From NCBI RefSeq assembly GCF_030124145.1, contig NZ_JASKMS010000032.1, forward strand, positions 1-64,000: DNA of 64,000 nt, read 5' to 3'. The position numbers and the translations under genes were made by a program. The notes below the pieces were generated by a model. The model saw only the letters and a program-made list of their open reading frames with translations, was not told where the DNA came from and did no database searches. Shown one piece after another: positions 17,767-26,654 of this stretch. The stretch comes from Streptomyces sp. 378 (GTDB taxonomy: Bacteria; Actinomycetota; Actinomycetes; Streptomycetales; Streptomycetaceae). How positions within the stretch are numbered: position 1 is the first letter of the stretch; every line of letters begins with the position of its first letter.

Positions 17767-19119
17767 TCAGGTGCGGCGGGAGCGTGTGGGCGCGGCGGTG
17801 CGGCCGACCGCGGCGGCCAGCTTGCGCAACCGGCGCCAGTCGAGGCGCGGAGGCGCCTCCGGGACGCCCGGGCGGTTGCGGGGCACCCGGACGCGCAGGG
17901 CGCGGCGTGCGATGCGGCAGTGGACGGGGGCGGACATCGTGAGCGCCTCGCCGTCCAGCCCGACCTCCAGTCGCGGTTCGTCGGCCTCGACGACGACATG
18001 CCGCGCGGTGAGCACGGTGAGCCCCTCCGGGCGCGGTGACAGCAGGAGTTCGGCCGCTTCCACGGCGCTGTCCACACGGACGGCCAGCACCCCCAGACGC
18101 CCGGAGTTGAGCCGCTCACGCCGGCCGAAACCGAAGGGGTCGTCCATGCGGTACGCGTTGTTGCTCACCAGGATCGCCTGCGGGTCGGCGACGGTGGTGC
18201 CGTCGGCGGTGGCCGTCAGACGCGGACCGCTCTGCCGGGTGAGCAGGTCGGGCAGACGCTCCAGGGCCGCGCCCACCTTGTCCTCCCGATAGCCGGGGCT
18301 CTGGACGACCGCCCCGTACACGCCGAACGACGCGTTGTTGACGAACGGGTGGTCGCCGGCGAACCCGAGGTCGACCCGCAGTTCGACGCCGTCGGTGAGG
18401 GCGTCGAGGCAGGCGGCGGGGTCGTCCCGGTCCAGGCCCAGGTCCATGGCGAAGTGGTTGCGGGTGCCGGCGGCGATGACGAGGAACGGCAGGCCGTGCT
18501 CCGCGGCGACGGCGGCCACCAGGGCCTGGGTGCCGTCGCCGCCCGCCACGCCCAGCAGGTCGGCTCCGTCGGCCACGGCGGCCTTGGCCAGGGCCGTGAC
18601 GTCCTGGTGCTGTTCCGGGTCGAGCAGGACGACCTGGGCGCCCAGCGACTCGGCCTTCTCCCGCAGGTTGAACTTCTCCACCTTGCCGCCGCCGGAACGC
18701 GGGTTGAGCAGCAGGAAGGGGCGCAGCGGCGGCGGTGTGCGGTACTCCTTGGCCCGTACGGAACGCAGGCCCGTGCTGCGCAGGGCGTAACGGCCGCTCC
18801 AGACCGCCCCGCACCACAGGAGCAGGGAGAGGAAGACCACCCAGAGGAGATTCGCGGTGGCGAAGAGGGTGATGAGGCCGACGGGCGCGACGACGACCAG
18901 CGCGGCCGCGGCGACGCGGGCCACCCCCCGCCGGGACAGGACCCACCACAGCGCGGCCGCGGTCAGGGCGAGGCCCGCGAGGGCCGTCACGAGCAGCAGC
19001 AGCCCTCGCAGCCCGCCGGAGACGAGGGGCAGCAGGACCGCGAGAGCGGCCGCGGCCAGGGCACCCCTGGCGGCCCATCTCTGCCGGCGGTGAAACCGCT
19101 CGTTCATCGCCGATCCCAT
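17767..19119 (-). CDS. Diacylglycerol kinase family protein with N-terminal membrane helices
   Basis: Protein of 450 residues. The first ~100 residues hold three to four membrane helices (ALAAAALAVLLPLVSGG, GLLLLVTALAGLALTAA, VVVAPVGLITLFATA, LLWVVFLSLLLW). The rest is the DAGK/NAD-kinase-like catalytic fold with the nucleotide loop GVAGGDGTQAL and AAGTRNHFAMDLGL. It would phosphorylate diacylglycerol or another membrane lipid, or act on a sphingosine-like substrate. ATG 19119 has GGAGGG six bases upstream. ATG 19221 also has a strong RBS (GGGGGAGCC) and would add a 34-residue low-complexity tail with weaker coding bias. Confidence 0.85.
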   Translation of the reverse strand: MGSAMNERFHRRQRWAARGALAAAALAVLLPLVSGGLRGLLLLVTALAGLALTAAALWWVLSRRGVARVAAAALVVVAPVGLITLFATANLLWVVFLSLLLWCGAVWSGRYALRSTGLRSVRAKEYRTPPPLRPFLLLNPRSGGGKVEKFNLREKAESLGAQVVLLDPEQHQDVTALAKAAVADGADLLGVAGGDGTQALVAAVAAEHGLPFLVIAAGTRNHFAMDLGLDRDDPAACLDALTDGVELRVDLGFAGDHPFVNNASFGVYGAVVQSPGYREDKVGAALERLPDLLTRQSGPRLTATADGTTVADPQAILVSNNAYRMDDPFGFGRRERLNSGRLGVLAVRVDSAVEAAELLLSPRPEGLTVLTARHVVVEADEPRLEVGLDGEALTMSAPVHCRIARRALRVRVPRNRPGVPEAPPRLDWRRLRKLAAAVGRTAAPTRSRRT

Positions 19120-19336
19120 CTCGTCCCTCCGCTCGAAGGCAGGCGCGGGCGCACTCTCACGACCGCGCCCGGCCGTGGCCATCGTGCCCGCCGACGCCTC
19201 GGCTCTGCCACTGCCGTCCATGGATGGCTCCCCCTCCGCCGGACGCGTCAGACGCGAAGATCCCCGGGGACGGAGCCATCGGTAGCGTACGCGGCTCTCC
19301 TGGCGCTGTTCCGCGCAGCGGTGCACATCGGCACGC

Positions 19337-19386
19337 AGACTCACTCCCTCTTCTACTTCACACCCTTGACCTAGTGAGTCTTATTA
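19337..19386. promoter_or_regulatory. Operator-like inverted repeat in a divergent promoter region
   Basis: Arms AGACTCACT (19337-19345) and AGTGAGTCT (19373-19381) form a perfect 9-bp inverted repeat with 27 bases between, in an unusually AT-rich stretch between the divergent kinase gene and the SRPBCC-LLM operon. A TTGACC hexamer (19366-19371) may be a -35 box for the plus-strand operon. Candidate repressor binding site; regulator unknown. Confidence 0.45.
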
Positions 19387-19432
19387 CGCAACTCTGTGCC
19401 CTCAGTCCCAGTCCGACGAGGAGGCCGACACG

Positions 19433-19939
19433 ATGGAGTGGACGGGCGCACGGTACGCGGATCAACCGACGGTCGAGGTGACGACGTGGGTCGCCGCCCC
19501 GCCGGGAAGGGTGTGGGCGCTGGTGTCGGACGTGACGCGGATGCCGGAGATGAGCGGGGAACTGCTGTCGGCGCGATGGACGGAGGGCACCACCGGGCCG
19601 TCCGTCGGAGTCCGGTTCGTCGGCCGGAGCAGGCACGAGCGGTTCGGGGAGTGGGAGACGACCTCGACCGTCGTGGCGTGCGATCCGGAGCGGGTGTTCG
19701 CGTGGGCGGTGGGGGATCCGGCGCAGCCCAGTGCCGTATGGCGGTTCGAGCTGGAGCCGAAGGACGGTGGAACCGGTCTGTCGCAGTGGATGCGGATGGG
19801 TCCCGGGCGCTCCGGCCTGTCGTTCGCGATCGACGCCGTGCCGGAGAAGGAGCAGAAGATCGTGTTCGTGAGGCTGCGGGAGTTCGAGCGGGGCATGACC
19901 GCCACGCTGGAGCACATCCGGCAGCGGGCGGAGGCCTGA
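19433..19939 (+). CDS. SRPBCC family protein, first gene of an operon with an F420 oxidoreductase
   Basis: Protein of 168 residues with the polyketide-cyclase/dehydrase-like SRPBCC pattern (VEVTTWVAAPPGRVWALVSDVTRMPEMSGEL), central strands and a C-terminal helix (LREFERGMTATLEHIRQ). It would bind a hydrophobic ligand. It differs from the closely related pair at 11672 and 42024. ATG 19433 has GAGGAGG upstream. Its stop overlaps the next start (TGATG), so the two proteins are translationally coupled and probably handle the same small-molecule substrate. Confidence 0.87.
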   Translation: MEWTGARYADQPTVEVTTWVAAPPGRVWALVSDVTRMPEMSGELLSARWTEGTTGPSVGVRFVGRSRHERFGEWETTSTVVACDPERVFAWAVGDPAQPSAVWRFELEPKDGGTGLSQWMRMGPGRSGLSFAIDAVPEKEQKIVFVRLREFERGMTATLEHIRQRAEA

Positions 19940-20991
19940 TGCGCGCGGCGACGACCGTCGAGGCGGCGGCTCTCGGCTCCTGGTCCCGGCAGGCCGACTT
20001 CGTCGTGGAGGCCGAGAAGCTCGGGCTCGACCTCTGCTGGGTGGCCGAGGCGTGGGGTTCCGACGCCCCGTCCGCTCTTGGTTTCTACGCGGCCCGTACG
20101 GAGCGGATGCTGCTCGGCTCCGGGGTCATGCAGGTCGGCACGCGCACACCGGTCGCCCTCGCACAGACGGCGATCACCCTGTCCAACCTGTCCGGCGGAC
20201 GGTTCCTGCTGGGGCTCGGACCGTCCGGCCCGCAGGTGATGGAGGGCCTGCACGGGGTGCCGTTCGCGCGCCCCCTGGCACGGGTGCGCGAGACGGTGGA
20301 GATCGTGCGGCAGGTGGTCGCGGGCGGCAAAATCTCCTACACGGGCTCGGAGTTCGGCATCCCGCTGCCCGGCGGGGAGGCGGTGCCGATGCGCCTGTCC
20401 ATGCGGGCCGAGCACCCCGTCCCCGTCTATCTGGCCGCCCTGTCGCCCGCCATGCTGCGGCTGACCGGCCAGGTGGCGGACGGCTGGCTCGGCACCAGCT
20501 TCGTCCCCGAGGGCGCCGCGGAGGCCTACTTCGCGCCTCTGGAGGAGGGTCTGGCCGCCGCCGGCCGCGAGCGCGCCGGGTTCGACGTCTGCCAGGGCGC
20601 CGAGGTCGCTTTCGCCCGCGACGAGGAGGCACTGGCCGCCATGGTCGCGGGCCGGAAGAAGGAACTGGCCTTCAGCCTGGGCGGGATGGGCTCCGCGTCG
20701 ACCAACTTCTACAACCGGGCGTACAGCCGTCAGGGCTGGGCCGAGGTGGCGGCGGAGGTCCGCGAGCGCTGGCAGGCGGGCGACCGGGACGGTGCGGCCG
20801 GTCTCGTCACCGACGAGATGGTGCTGGCCACCACGCTCATCGGCACGGAGGAGATGGTGCGGCGGCGCCTGCGCGTCTGGCGTGACGCCGGTGTGGACAC
20901 GGTCCGCCTCTATCCGGCCGGAGAAACCCTCGCCGACCGCCTCGACACGCTCGGCCGGGCGATCGAGCTGGTGCACGAAACCCAGCCCTGA
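19939..20991 (+). CDS. LLM class (luciferase-like) F420-dependent oxidoreductase
   Basis: Protein of 350 residues with the TIM-barrel pattern of luciferase-like monooxygenases: ADFVVEAEKLGLDLCWVAEAWGSD near residue 19, RTERMLLGSGVMQVGTRTP, ALAQTAITLSNLSGGRFLLGLGPSGPQV, and VYLAALSPAMLRLTGQVADGWLG. This matches actinobacterial F420-dependent dehydrogenases/reductases rather than FMN monooxygenases. The ATG overlaps the stop of the SRPBCC gene by one base. Substrate unknown. Confidence 0.92.
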   Translation: MRAATTVEAAALGSWSRQADFVVEAEKLGLDLCWVAEAWGSDAPSALGFYAARTERMLLGSGVMQVGTRTPVALAQTAITLSNLSGGRFLLGLGPSGPQVMEGLHGVPFARPLARVRETVEIVRQVVAGGKISYTGSEFGIPLPGGEAVPMRLSMRAEHPVPVYLAALSPAMLRLTGQVADGWLGTSFVPEGAAEAYFAPLEEGLAAAGRERAGFDVCQGAEVAFARDEEALAAMVAGRKKELAFSLGGMGSASTNFYNRAYSRQGWAEVAAEVRERWQAGDRDGAAGLVTDEMVLATTLIGTEEMVRRRLRVWRDAGVDTVRLYPAGETLADRLDTLGRAIELVHETQP

Positions 20992-21359
20992 CACGGCCGG
21001 GTGAGCTCCCCTGCCGGTCATCGGCCGACAGGAACAGCAGGGGGCTCCGTGCGGGCCGCGGCTTCGGCGAACCGCTCGACGTGCGGGCGCGGAAGCCCGG
21101 TGAGGTGCTGAGCGCGGGCGACGTCGGCTGAACCGGTCGGGACGTCGCCGCGAGGAGCTCGTTTCCCGGTAGCGCTTTCCGTTGGATCTCCGGTGGCAAC
21201 CGGTCGAGTGGGGCGAACCGGCTCACCGGGGCTTGACGGGGCGGGACGGGGGTCGGCCTACTGGAAGGCGCAGCCGGCCGGGGCGGGGGTCCGGCCCGGT
21301 GCCGGCCCAGAGGGTCGAGGCTTCCGTACTCCCCCGCCGAGACGCAGGTCAGGGGTCTG
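20992..21359. other. Intergenic region with a possible degraded 3' gene end
   Basis: No intact gene. On the minus strand a coding-like reading ends at TGA 21018-21020 (…ADVARAQHLTGLPRPHVERFAE…) with good codon bias back to about 21150, after which frame continuity is lost. It resembles the C-terminus of an NmrA/SDR-type oxidoreductase, but that is a weak impression. An imperfect hairpin (about 21004-21044) may terminate the LLM operon. Confidence 0.35.
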
Positions 21360-21785
21360 ATGGTGCGGCGACGATGGGCAGCGGCGGGTCTGGTGGCCTG
21401 CCTGTTGCTGCTGCATCTCGTCGTTCCGGGGCTCGCGGCCGAAGGGCACATGGCAGTGGCGGTCGCCGCGGACGCATGGGAGCCGGGTGCGGCTCCACGT
21501 GCCGGGGCCCAAGGCCTTGGACAGGCCGAAGAACCCGGAGAAGTCGAACAACCCGGAGAGGCCGGAGAACCGTGTCCCGGTGCGGACGAGGCGTCCGGGC
21601 GGCAGCTCGCCGCGCGGACGCCGCGGGCCACGGGAGCGGCCGGTGTGAGCCCGGCGGCGACGGGGGCGGCCGTGGTGGACACGGACCGGGACGGTACGGA
21701 CGTCCACGCGGTGCGAACGGGCTCGTGTCCCGGAGCGGTCGGACTCGCCCCGAGCGTCGCCCGGTTGCAGACGTTTCGCTGCTGA
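21360..21785 (+). CDS. Small exported hypothetical protein
   Basis: Protein of 141 residues. It starts MVRRRWAAAGLVACLLLLHL, an Arg-rich n-region and hydrophobic core with a plausible cleavage near VPGLAA, so it is exported or membrane anchored. A Glu/Pro/Gly low-complexity stretch follows (EEPGEVEQPGEAGEPCPG), and the protein ends with SVARLQTFRC, with a Cys at the very C-terminus. AGGGG lies upstream of the ATG, with GTG as the next codon. The GNAT gene starts about 110 bases downstream in the same direction. No known domain. Confidence 0.6.
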   Translation: MVRRRWAAAGLVACLLLLHLVVPGLAAEGHMAVAVAADAWEPGAAPRAGAQGLGQAEEPGEVEQPGEAGEPCPGADEASGRQLAARTPRATGAAGVSPAATGAAVVDTDRDGTDVHAVRTGSCPGAVGLAPSVARLQTFRC

Positions 21786-21898
21786 GTGACGGCAGTACCG
21801 AACTGGCCTGCGCCGTGCGGCCCGAGTACTGCCTGGTGCCGGTAGGCGGTGATGCGCAGGCCTTCGTTGTCCCCACGCCGATGACACAGGAGGCGGAG

Positions 21899-22984
21899 TT
21901 GCCTGGTAAGCGCGTTCTCGTTCTGAGGCCGGACGAACTGAGCCCGAACGACCGGAAGATGTGGCGCGAGATACGGACGGAGTCCGGCGCCCCGGCCAAT
22001 CCCTTCCTCGACCCGGGGTTCACCCTGGCGGTGGGGCGGGTCAGGCCGGGCGCCAGGGTGGCGGTGTTGCAGGACGACGGTTCCCCGGTGGGGTTCTTCC
22101 CGTACGAGGCGGGGACGTTGGGGCGGGGCCGGGCCATCGGGCTGGGGGTGTCCGACAGTCAGGGGGCCGTGATGCGTCCCGGGATCCGCCTGGACGCTCG
22201 CCGGTTGTTACGGGTCTGCGGGCTGTCGTCCTGGGAGTTCGACAACCTGGAGGCCGGTCAGGGGGTGTTCGTGCCGCACGCGGTCGAGGAGCTCGCCTCC
22301 CCGGTCGTCGACATCGGCAGGGGGTTCGAGGCGTACAGGGAGCGGCTGCGGGCGAAGTCGCCGGGATTCCTCAGACAGACGCTGGCGAAGGAGCGCAAGC
22401 TGGCGCGGCAGATCGGGACGGTGCGGTTCGTGTACGACACCGTGGACCCCGGGGCGCTGCGGGCGCTGATGCGGTGGAAGTCGGCACAGTACCGGCGGAC
22501 CGGCCGCAGGGACCGGTTCGCGCAGGAGTGGATCACCCGCCTGGTGGGGTTGCTCGGGGCGAGCGAGGACCCTGAGTGCCGTGGGGTGCTGTCCGTGCTG
22601 TACGCCGGGGACCGTCCCGTGGCGGCGCACTTCGGCCTGCGCTCGCGCTCGGTGCTGTCCTGGTGGTTCCCCGCGTACGACCGCGCGTACGCCGCGTACT
22701 CCCCCGGCCTCGTACTGCAGTTGAGGATGCTGGAGGCCGCGGCGGCCGACGGGGTCGAGACGGTGGACCTGGGGAGCGGTCCGGCCCGCTACAAGGATTC
22801 GCTCAAGACCCGCGATCTGCGGGTGTACGAAGGGGCGGTGGTACGGCCGGTGCCGGGCGGGGCCGCCCACCGGTTGGGCCGGGAGCCCGCACGGGCCGCC
22901 CGTCGCTTCGTCCGCAACCGGCCCCGCCTGGCCGGCGCGGCGGCACGGACTCTTGAGGAACTGAGCCGGTTGCGGGGCGGCTGA
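21899..22984 (+). CDS. GNAT family acyltransferase of the FemAB/CelD (Acetyltransf_6) type
   Basis: Protein of about 361 residues. An N-terminal GNAT half (WREIRTESGAPANPFLDPGF, VLQDDGSPVGFFPYE) is followed by a second acyltransferase half (RPVAAHFGLRSRSVLSWWFPAYD, then SPGLVLQLRMLEAAAADGVETVDLGSG and ARYKDSLKTRD), the signature of FemAB-like/CelD-like enzymes. They transfer acyl or aminoacyl groups, often during cell-wall or polysaccharide modification. I choose TTG 21899 because AGGAGG lies five bases upstream; ATG 21881 is in frame but has no RBS. The very long open frame upstream to 21182 is not coding. Confidence 0.8.
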   Translation: MPGKRVLVLRPDELSPNDRKMWREIRTESGAPANPFLDPGFTLAVGRVRPGARVAVLQDDGSPVGFFPYEAGTLGRGRAIGLGVSDSQGAVMRPGIRLDARRLLRVCGLSSWEFDNLEAGQGVFVPHAVEELASPVVDIGRGFEAYRERLRAKSPGFLRQTLAKERKLARQIGTVRFVYDTVDPGALRALMRWKSAQYRRTGRRDRFAQEWITRLVGLLGASEDPECRGVLSVLYAGDRPVAAHFGLRSRSVLSWWFPAYDRAYAAYSPGLVLQLRMLEAAAADGVETVDLGSGPARYKDSLKTRDLRVYEGAVVRPVPGGAAHRLGREPARAARRFVRNRPRLAGAAARTLEELSRLRGG

Positions 22985-23024
22985 GGCCGGGCCGTCCGGT
23001 CCCGGACCGGCTGACAGGGACCCG

Positions 23025-23251
23025 GGTGCCCGGCCTGAGGGGTCCTTTCACTATGAGCGTCCGATCAGGTCGCGTGGTCTGGTGCCGTGCATCGCAAGGC
23101 GCCGGAAGGCCCTCGATGACGGTCCCCCCGCTCGAGCGAAGCCGAGAGTGGGGGAGGAGCTACGAGGGCCTTCCGACAACGCGGCGAGGTGCGGTGCCAG
23201 GCCGCGCGACCCGGACGGGCATAGTGAAAGGACCCCTCAGGGCCGGGCACC
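23025..23251. repeat. 227-bp imperfect palindrome, MITE-like or expanded terminator
   Basis: The ends are near-perfect 30-bp inverted repeats: GAGGGGTCCTTTCACTAT within the left arm (to 23054) and ATAGTGAAAGGACCCCTC within the right (from 23221). Inside, the arms stay complementary with mismatches, including GGAAGGCCCTCG and CGAGGGCCTTCC. The centre (about 23120-23155) holds CTCGAGCGAAGCCGAGAGTG, almost the same core as the hairpin at window position 1-32. No ORF or transposase is inside. It lies between convergent genes (GNAT and AMIN-like), so it may act as a terminator. A non-autonomous element inserted in a terminator loop is an alternative. Confidence 0.8.
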
Positions 23252-23257
23252 GCGCGT

Positions 23258-23845
23258 TCATCCCGTGGCGGTCCAGCTGTGGGCGACGTCCACGACGACG
23301 CGGTCGTCCAGTTGCTGCACCCGGAAGGGCAGCCGGGCGCGGACGCCGAGGCCGATCTGGGTGTCCCCCTCGAAGCTGCCCGCGAAGCGGGTGTCCCGGA
23401 AGGTTCGGTAGCCGGTGAGGTCGACGCCCGGCAGCGGACGCGCCGGGCGGCCGGGATACGTGGCCGCCCCGGTCTCCGGGTCATACGCGGGAGCGGCCAC
23501 GCGCACCTCGAGGACGGCGCCGCCGGCCACCGGGATGTGCCGGCCCGAGCCGTCCTGGTAGAGCCGGTCGACGTACTGCACGGTGTAGCCGACGCCGCTG
23601 CCGCCGCCCGGCACGTCGATGACCATCCGGTCGAAGCAGGTGTGGCGGCCGGTCCTGACGTTCGTCACCGATCCGAGCGTGACGTCGGCGTCGGTCTTGG
23701 CGAGGCTTCCCCAGCCGGTCGGGCACGTGGCCTGTGCGGTGGACCGCTGGGCGGCGGCCGGTGCGGCGCCGGCCGGAACCGTCGCCACGGCCACCGTGGC
23801 CCCCACGAGTGCGAGAGTCGCGCATGCTCTTCTGATTCTTACCAT
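23258..23845 (-). CDS. Secreted AMIN-like domain protein
   Basis: Precursor of 195 residues. A Sec signal peptide (VRIRRACATLALVGATVAVA, cleavage near AGAAPAAA) leads to an all-beta domain: CPTGWGSLAKTDADV, VRTGRHTCFDRMVIDV, YTVQYVDRLYQDGSG and LDDRVVVDVAHSW. This is the actinobacterial AMIN-like type that probably binds cell-wall polymer. Two Cys residues could form a disulfide. ATG 23845 follows GGGGGCGG; an upstream ATG (23878) has no RBS. It is divergent from the phosphatase gene. Confidence 0.82.
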   Translation of the reverse strand: MVRIRRACATLALVGATVAVATVPAGAAPAAAQRSTAQATCPTGWGSLAKTDADVTLGSVTNVRTGRHTCFDRMVIDVPGGGSGVGYTVQYVDRLYQDGSGRHIPVAGGAVLEVRVAAPAYDPETGAATYPGRPARPLPGVDLTGYRTFRDTRFAGSFEGDTQIGLGVRARLPFRVQQLDDRVVVDVAHSWTATG

Positions 23846-23994
23846 TGCCGCCCCCGAGGCTTGCATGTGGTTGATGCCGGGTGAGACGACCGGGGGGACC
23901 GAAAGGTTGCACTTGCCGCGCCGGACCGCCGACGATGGCACATCCTGGTGGGGAGCGATAGGTGTCCGGTGCGTCCGTACCGGGAGGACGCGAC

Positions 23995-26562
23995 ATGGAT
24001 GAGGCAGCCGCCGTACCGGACAGGCCTCGGTCAGCCGGTGGCCGGAGCCGGGACGGGGCTGACGGCCGGGTCAGAAGCGGGAACACGGGCCGGATCGACG
24101 ACGCCCTGACGGCCCCGCTGGTGCAGGCCGTGCGGGATTTCGACGGCTACGGCGGGCTGGTCTACCTGCGCTCCCGCGACCGGCGCTCGCTGGTCCTCGC
24201 GATGGTCACCGGCGTGCCCCGGTCCCTGCTCAAGAGCTGGTGGCGGGTGCCGGTGGGCGGTGCCCTGCCCATGGCGGAGGCCTACCGGCGCGACGAGACG
24301 CTGTGGCTGCCGGACGAGCGGGCCAGCATGGTGCGCTTCCCCCACTTCACCGCCGGGCTGCCCTACTCCTTCGGCTCCGCCTACCAGCCCGTGCGGGCCG
24401 GCGGCGAGACCGTGGGCGTCCTCGTCGTGCTGCGCTCGGCGGCCCGGACGCCCATCGACGTGGAGGCGGTGGATCTCGCGCTGCGACCCGCCGAGCGGGC
24501 CATGGAGGAGCGCCTCGACCGTCTCGCCGCGGGCCGGCCCGGTCCGGGCTCGGCCGGGTACCGGGTCGAGTACGACGACGACCCGGTCAGCGTGCGACTG
24601 CCCACCGCCGCCGCCCGTCCGGTCCGGGTCGGGCTCATCGACTGGGACCTGGACAGCGACCGGTGCGCGGCGGACGACGAGGCCCTCGAACTGCTGGGCG
24701 TCGACCGCGCGGACTACGGCGGCACCATCGCGGACGTCGAGGCCCGGGTCAGCCCCGACGACCTGCACGAGCTGCGGGAGAGCCGGCACGACGCGCTGTC
24801 CAGCGGCCGGGTCCGGTCCCGGCACTTCCGGCTGCGGGACGAGTCCCGGGGTGAGGGGAGGTCCAGCTACCGGCCGGTCGAGCTGTGGGGCCACCTCGTG
24901 CACGGCGGTGCCGGCTCCGGGCGGATCCTGGTGGGCGCGCTCGTCGACGCGGCCGGCGGGGTCACCGCGGCCGAGGCGGCCGAGCGGCTGCCCGACGGGC
25001 TGTTCTCCCTGGACCAGGACGGCCGTCTGACGTACGCCAACCGCCGCTGCGAGGAACTGCTGGGATCAGGCCGGGAAGAGCTCTTCGGGCGTTACCCGTG
25101 GGAGGTGGTCGCCTGGCTCCGTGATCCCGCCTACGAGGACCGCTACCGGGCGGCGATGCTGTCGCAGGAGCAGGTGTCCTTCCTCGTGCGGCACCCCGAG
25201 GGGAACTGGCTGAGCTTCGTGCTGTATCCGGACGTGCACGGGCTGACCGGACGGGTCTTTGCGGCCGGGCCGCCCACGGGGGCCGAGGCGGGAGCGGAAG
25301 CCGGTTCCGGCGCCGGTCCCGGCATCAGCGCCGTCGCCCCGCCGCCCGGGCCGGTCGCGGCCGCGCGGGCCGGGGCGCTGTACCACGTGGTGCAGATGGC
25401 GAGCGTGCTCACCGAGGCGGTCACCGTGCGGGACGTCTGCCGGGCGGTGTCGGAGCAGCTGCTGCCCGCCTTCGGCGCCCGGGAGCTGGCCCTGTACACC
25501 GTCCGCGAGGGCCGGATGTACCTGCTGTGGGAGTCGGGTTACCCGGAGGGGTTCCTCACTCCGTTCGAAGGGGTCACCCTCGACACGCAGCTGCCCGGCG
25601 TCCACGCGCTGACCACGCGGCTCCCCCTGTTCTTCGAGTCGCCCGAGGACCTCTCCCTCGCGTATCCGGGCATCGTCCTGGACCGGATGAACGCCTGGTC
25701 GTTCCTGCCGCTGATCGCCTCCGGACATGCGGTCGGCTCGTGCATCCTCGGCTGGGACACCCCGCACCGGTTCACCCCCGACGAGCGCTCGGCCCTCACC
25801 GCGCTCAGCGGCCTGGCCGCCCAGGCGATGGAACGGGCGCGGCTCTACGACTCGGAGTCCGCCGTCGCCCGCGGCCTCCAGGAGGGGCTGCTGCCGCACC
25901 GGCTGCCCGCCGTCGAGGGCCTGCGCACCACCGGCCGCTATCTGCCCGGCACACAGGGCATGGCGATCGGCGGCGACTGGTACGACGTGATCACCACCGG
26001 CCGTGGCGTGGCGCTGGTCATCGGGGACGTCGAGGGCCACAGCGTGGGGGCCGCCGCGGTGATGGGACAGTTGCGCAGCGCCGTGCACGCCTTCGCCGCG
26101 AGCGAGCGCCCGCCGCAGGAGGTCATCACGCACACCAACCGGCTGCTGACCGAGCTGGAGTCGGACGTCTTCGCCACCTGCTGCTACATCGAACTCGACC
26201 CGGCCACCGGGCGCGCCCTCGCCGTGCGGGCCGGCCATCCCCCGCCACTGCTGCGCCATCCCGACGGGCGGGCCGAGACACTGGACCTCGTGGGCGGCGT
26301 CATGCTGGGCGTGCAGCCCGACTCGGTCTATCCCGTCACCGCGCTGACGCTCGCCCCCGGCAGCGTTCTCGCTCTGTACACCGACGGGCTGGTGGAGCGG
26401 CCCGGCAGCGACATCGAGACGGGCATCGACGCGGTCCGCCGGCGTCTGTCCGAGACCCCGGCGGATTCGGTGGAACATCTCGCCGACCGGCTGGTGGGGA
26501 CCGCCCGGCAGGCCCCGGAGCGGCCGGACGACGTGGCGCTGCTGCTGACGGCGTACCGGTGA
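23995..26562 (+). CDS. GAF/PAS sensor with C-terminal SpoIIE-type PP2C phosphatase
   Basis: Protein of 855 residues. Order: GAF-like domain (~38-175), PAS (~208-300), PAS (~330-425, DGLFSLDQDGRLTYANRRC), low-complexity linker, GAF (~460-615) and SpoIIE phosphatase (~625-855). Metal-binding Asp residues are in GGDWYDV (~658), IGDVEGHS, LYTDGLVE and PDDVALLL. It should dephosphorylate an anti-sigma-factor antagonist in a partner-switching pathway, gated by the sensors. No HATPase kinase domain is fused. ATG 23995 has GGGAGGA upstream. The minus-strand protein at 27391-29523 has the same architecture and a similar GAF-SpoIIE half. Confidence 0.92.
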   Translation: MDEAAAVPDRPRSAGGRSRDGADGRVRSGNTGRIDDALTAPLVQAVRDFDGYGGLVYLRSRDRRSLVLAMVTGVPRSLLKSWWRVPVGGALPMAEAYRRDETLWLPDERASMVRFPHFTAGLPYSFGSAYQPVRAGGETVGVLVVLRSAARTPIDVEAVDLALRPAERAMEERLDRLAAGRPGPGSAGYRVEYDDDPVSVRLPTAAARPVRVGLIDWDLDSDRCAADDEALELLGVDRADYGGTIADVEARVSPDDLHELRESRHDALSSGRVRSRHFRLRDESRGEGRSSYRPVELWGHLVHGGAGSGRILVGALVDAAGGVTAAEAAERLPDGLFSLDQDGRLTYANRRCEELLGSGREELFGRYPWEVVAWLRDPAYEDRYRAAMLSQEQVSFLVRHPEGNWLSFVLYPDVHGLTGRVFAAGPPTGAEAGAEAGSGAGPGISAVAPPPGPVAAARAGALYHVVQMASVLTEAVTVRDVCRAVSEQLLPAFGARELALYTVREGRMYLLWESGYPEGFLTPFEGVTLDTQLPGVHALTTRLPLFFESPEDLSLAYPGIVLDRMNAWSFLPLIASGHAVGSCILGWDTPHRFTPDERSALTALSGLAAQAMERARLYDSESAVARGLQEGLLPHRLPAVEGLRTTGRYLPGTQGMAIGGDWYDVITTGRGVALVIGDVEGHSVGAAAVMGQLRSAVHAFAASERPPQEVITHTNRLLTELESDVFATCCYIELDPATGRALAVRAGHPPPLLRHPDGRAETLDLVGGVMLGVQPDSVYPVTALTLAPGSVLALYTDGLVERPGSDIETGIDAVRRRLSETPADSVEHLADRLVGTARQAPERPDDVALLLTAYR

Positions 26563-26654
26563 TCGCGGCGCTCGACGCCGGGCATGCTCCGGACGCCCGG
26601 CCGAGTGGGTGAACGGCCGCGCGAGAAGGGCGGGGAGTAGCGTGGGCGGGACCG

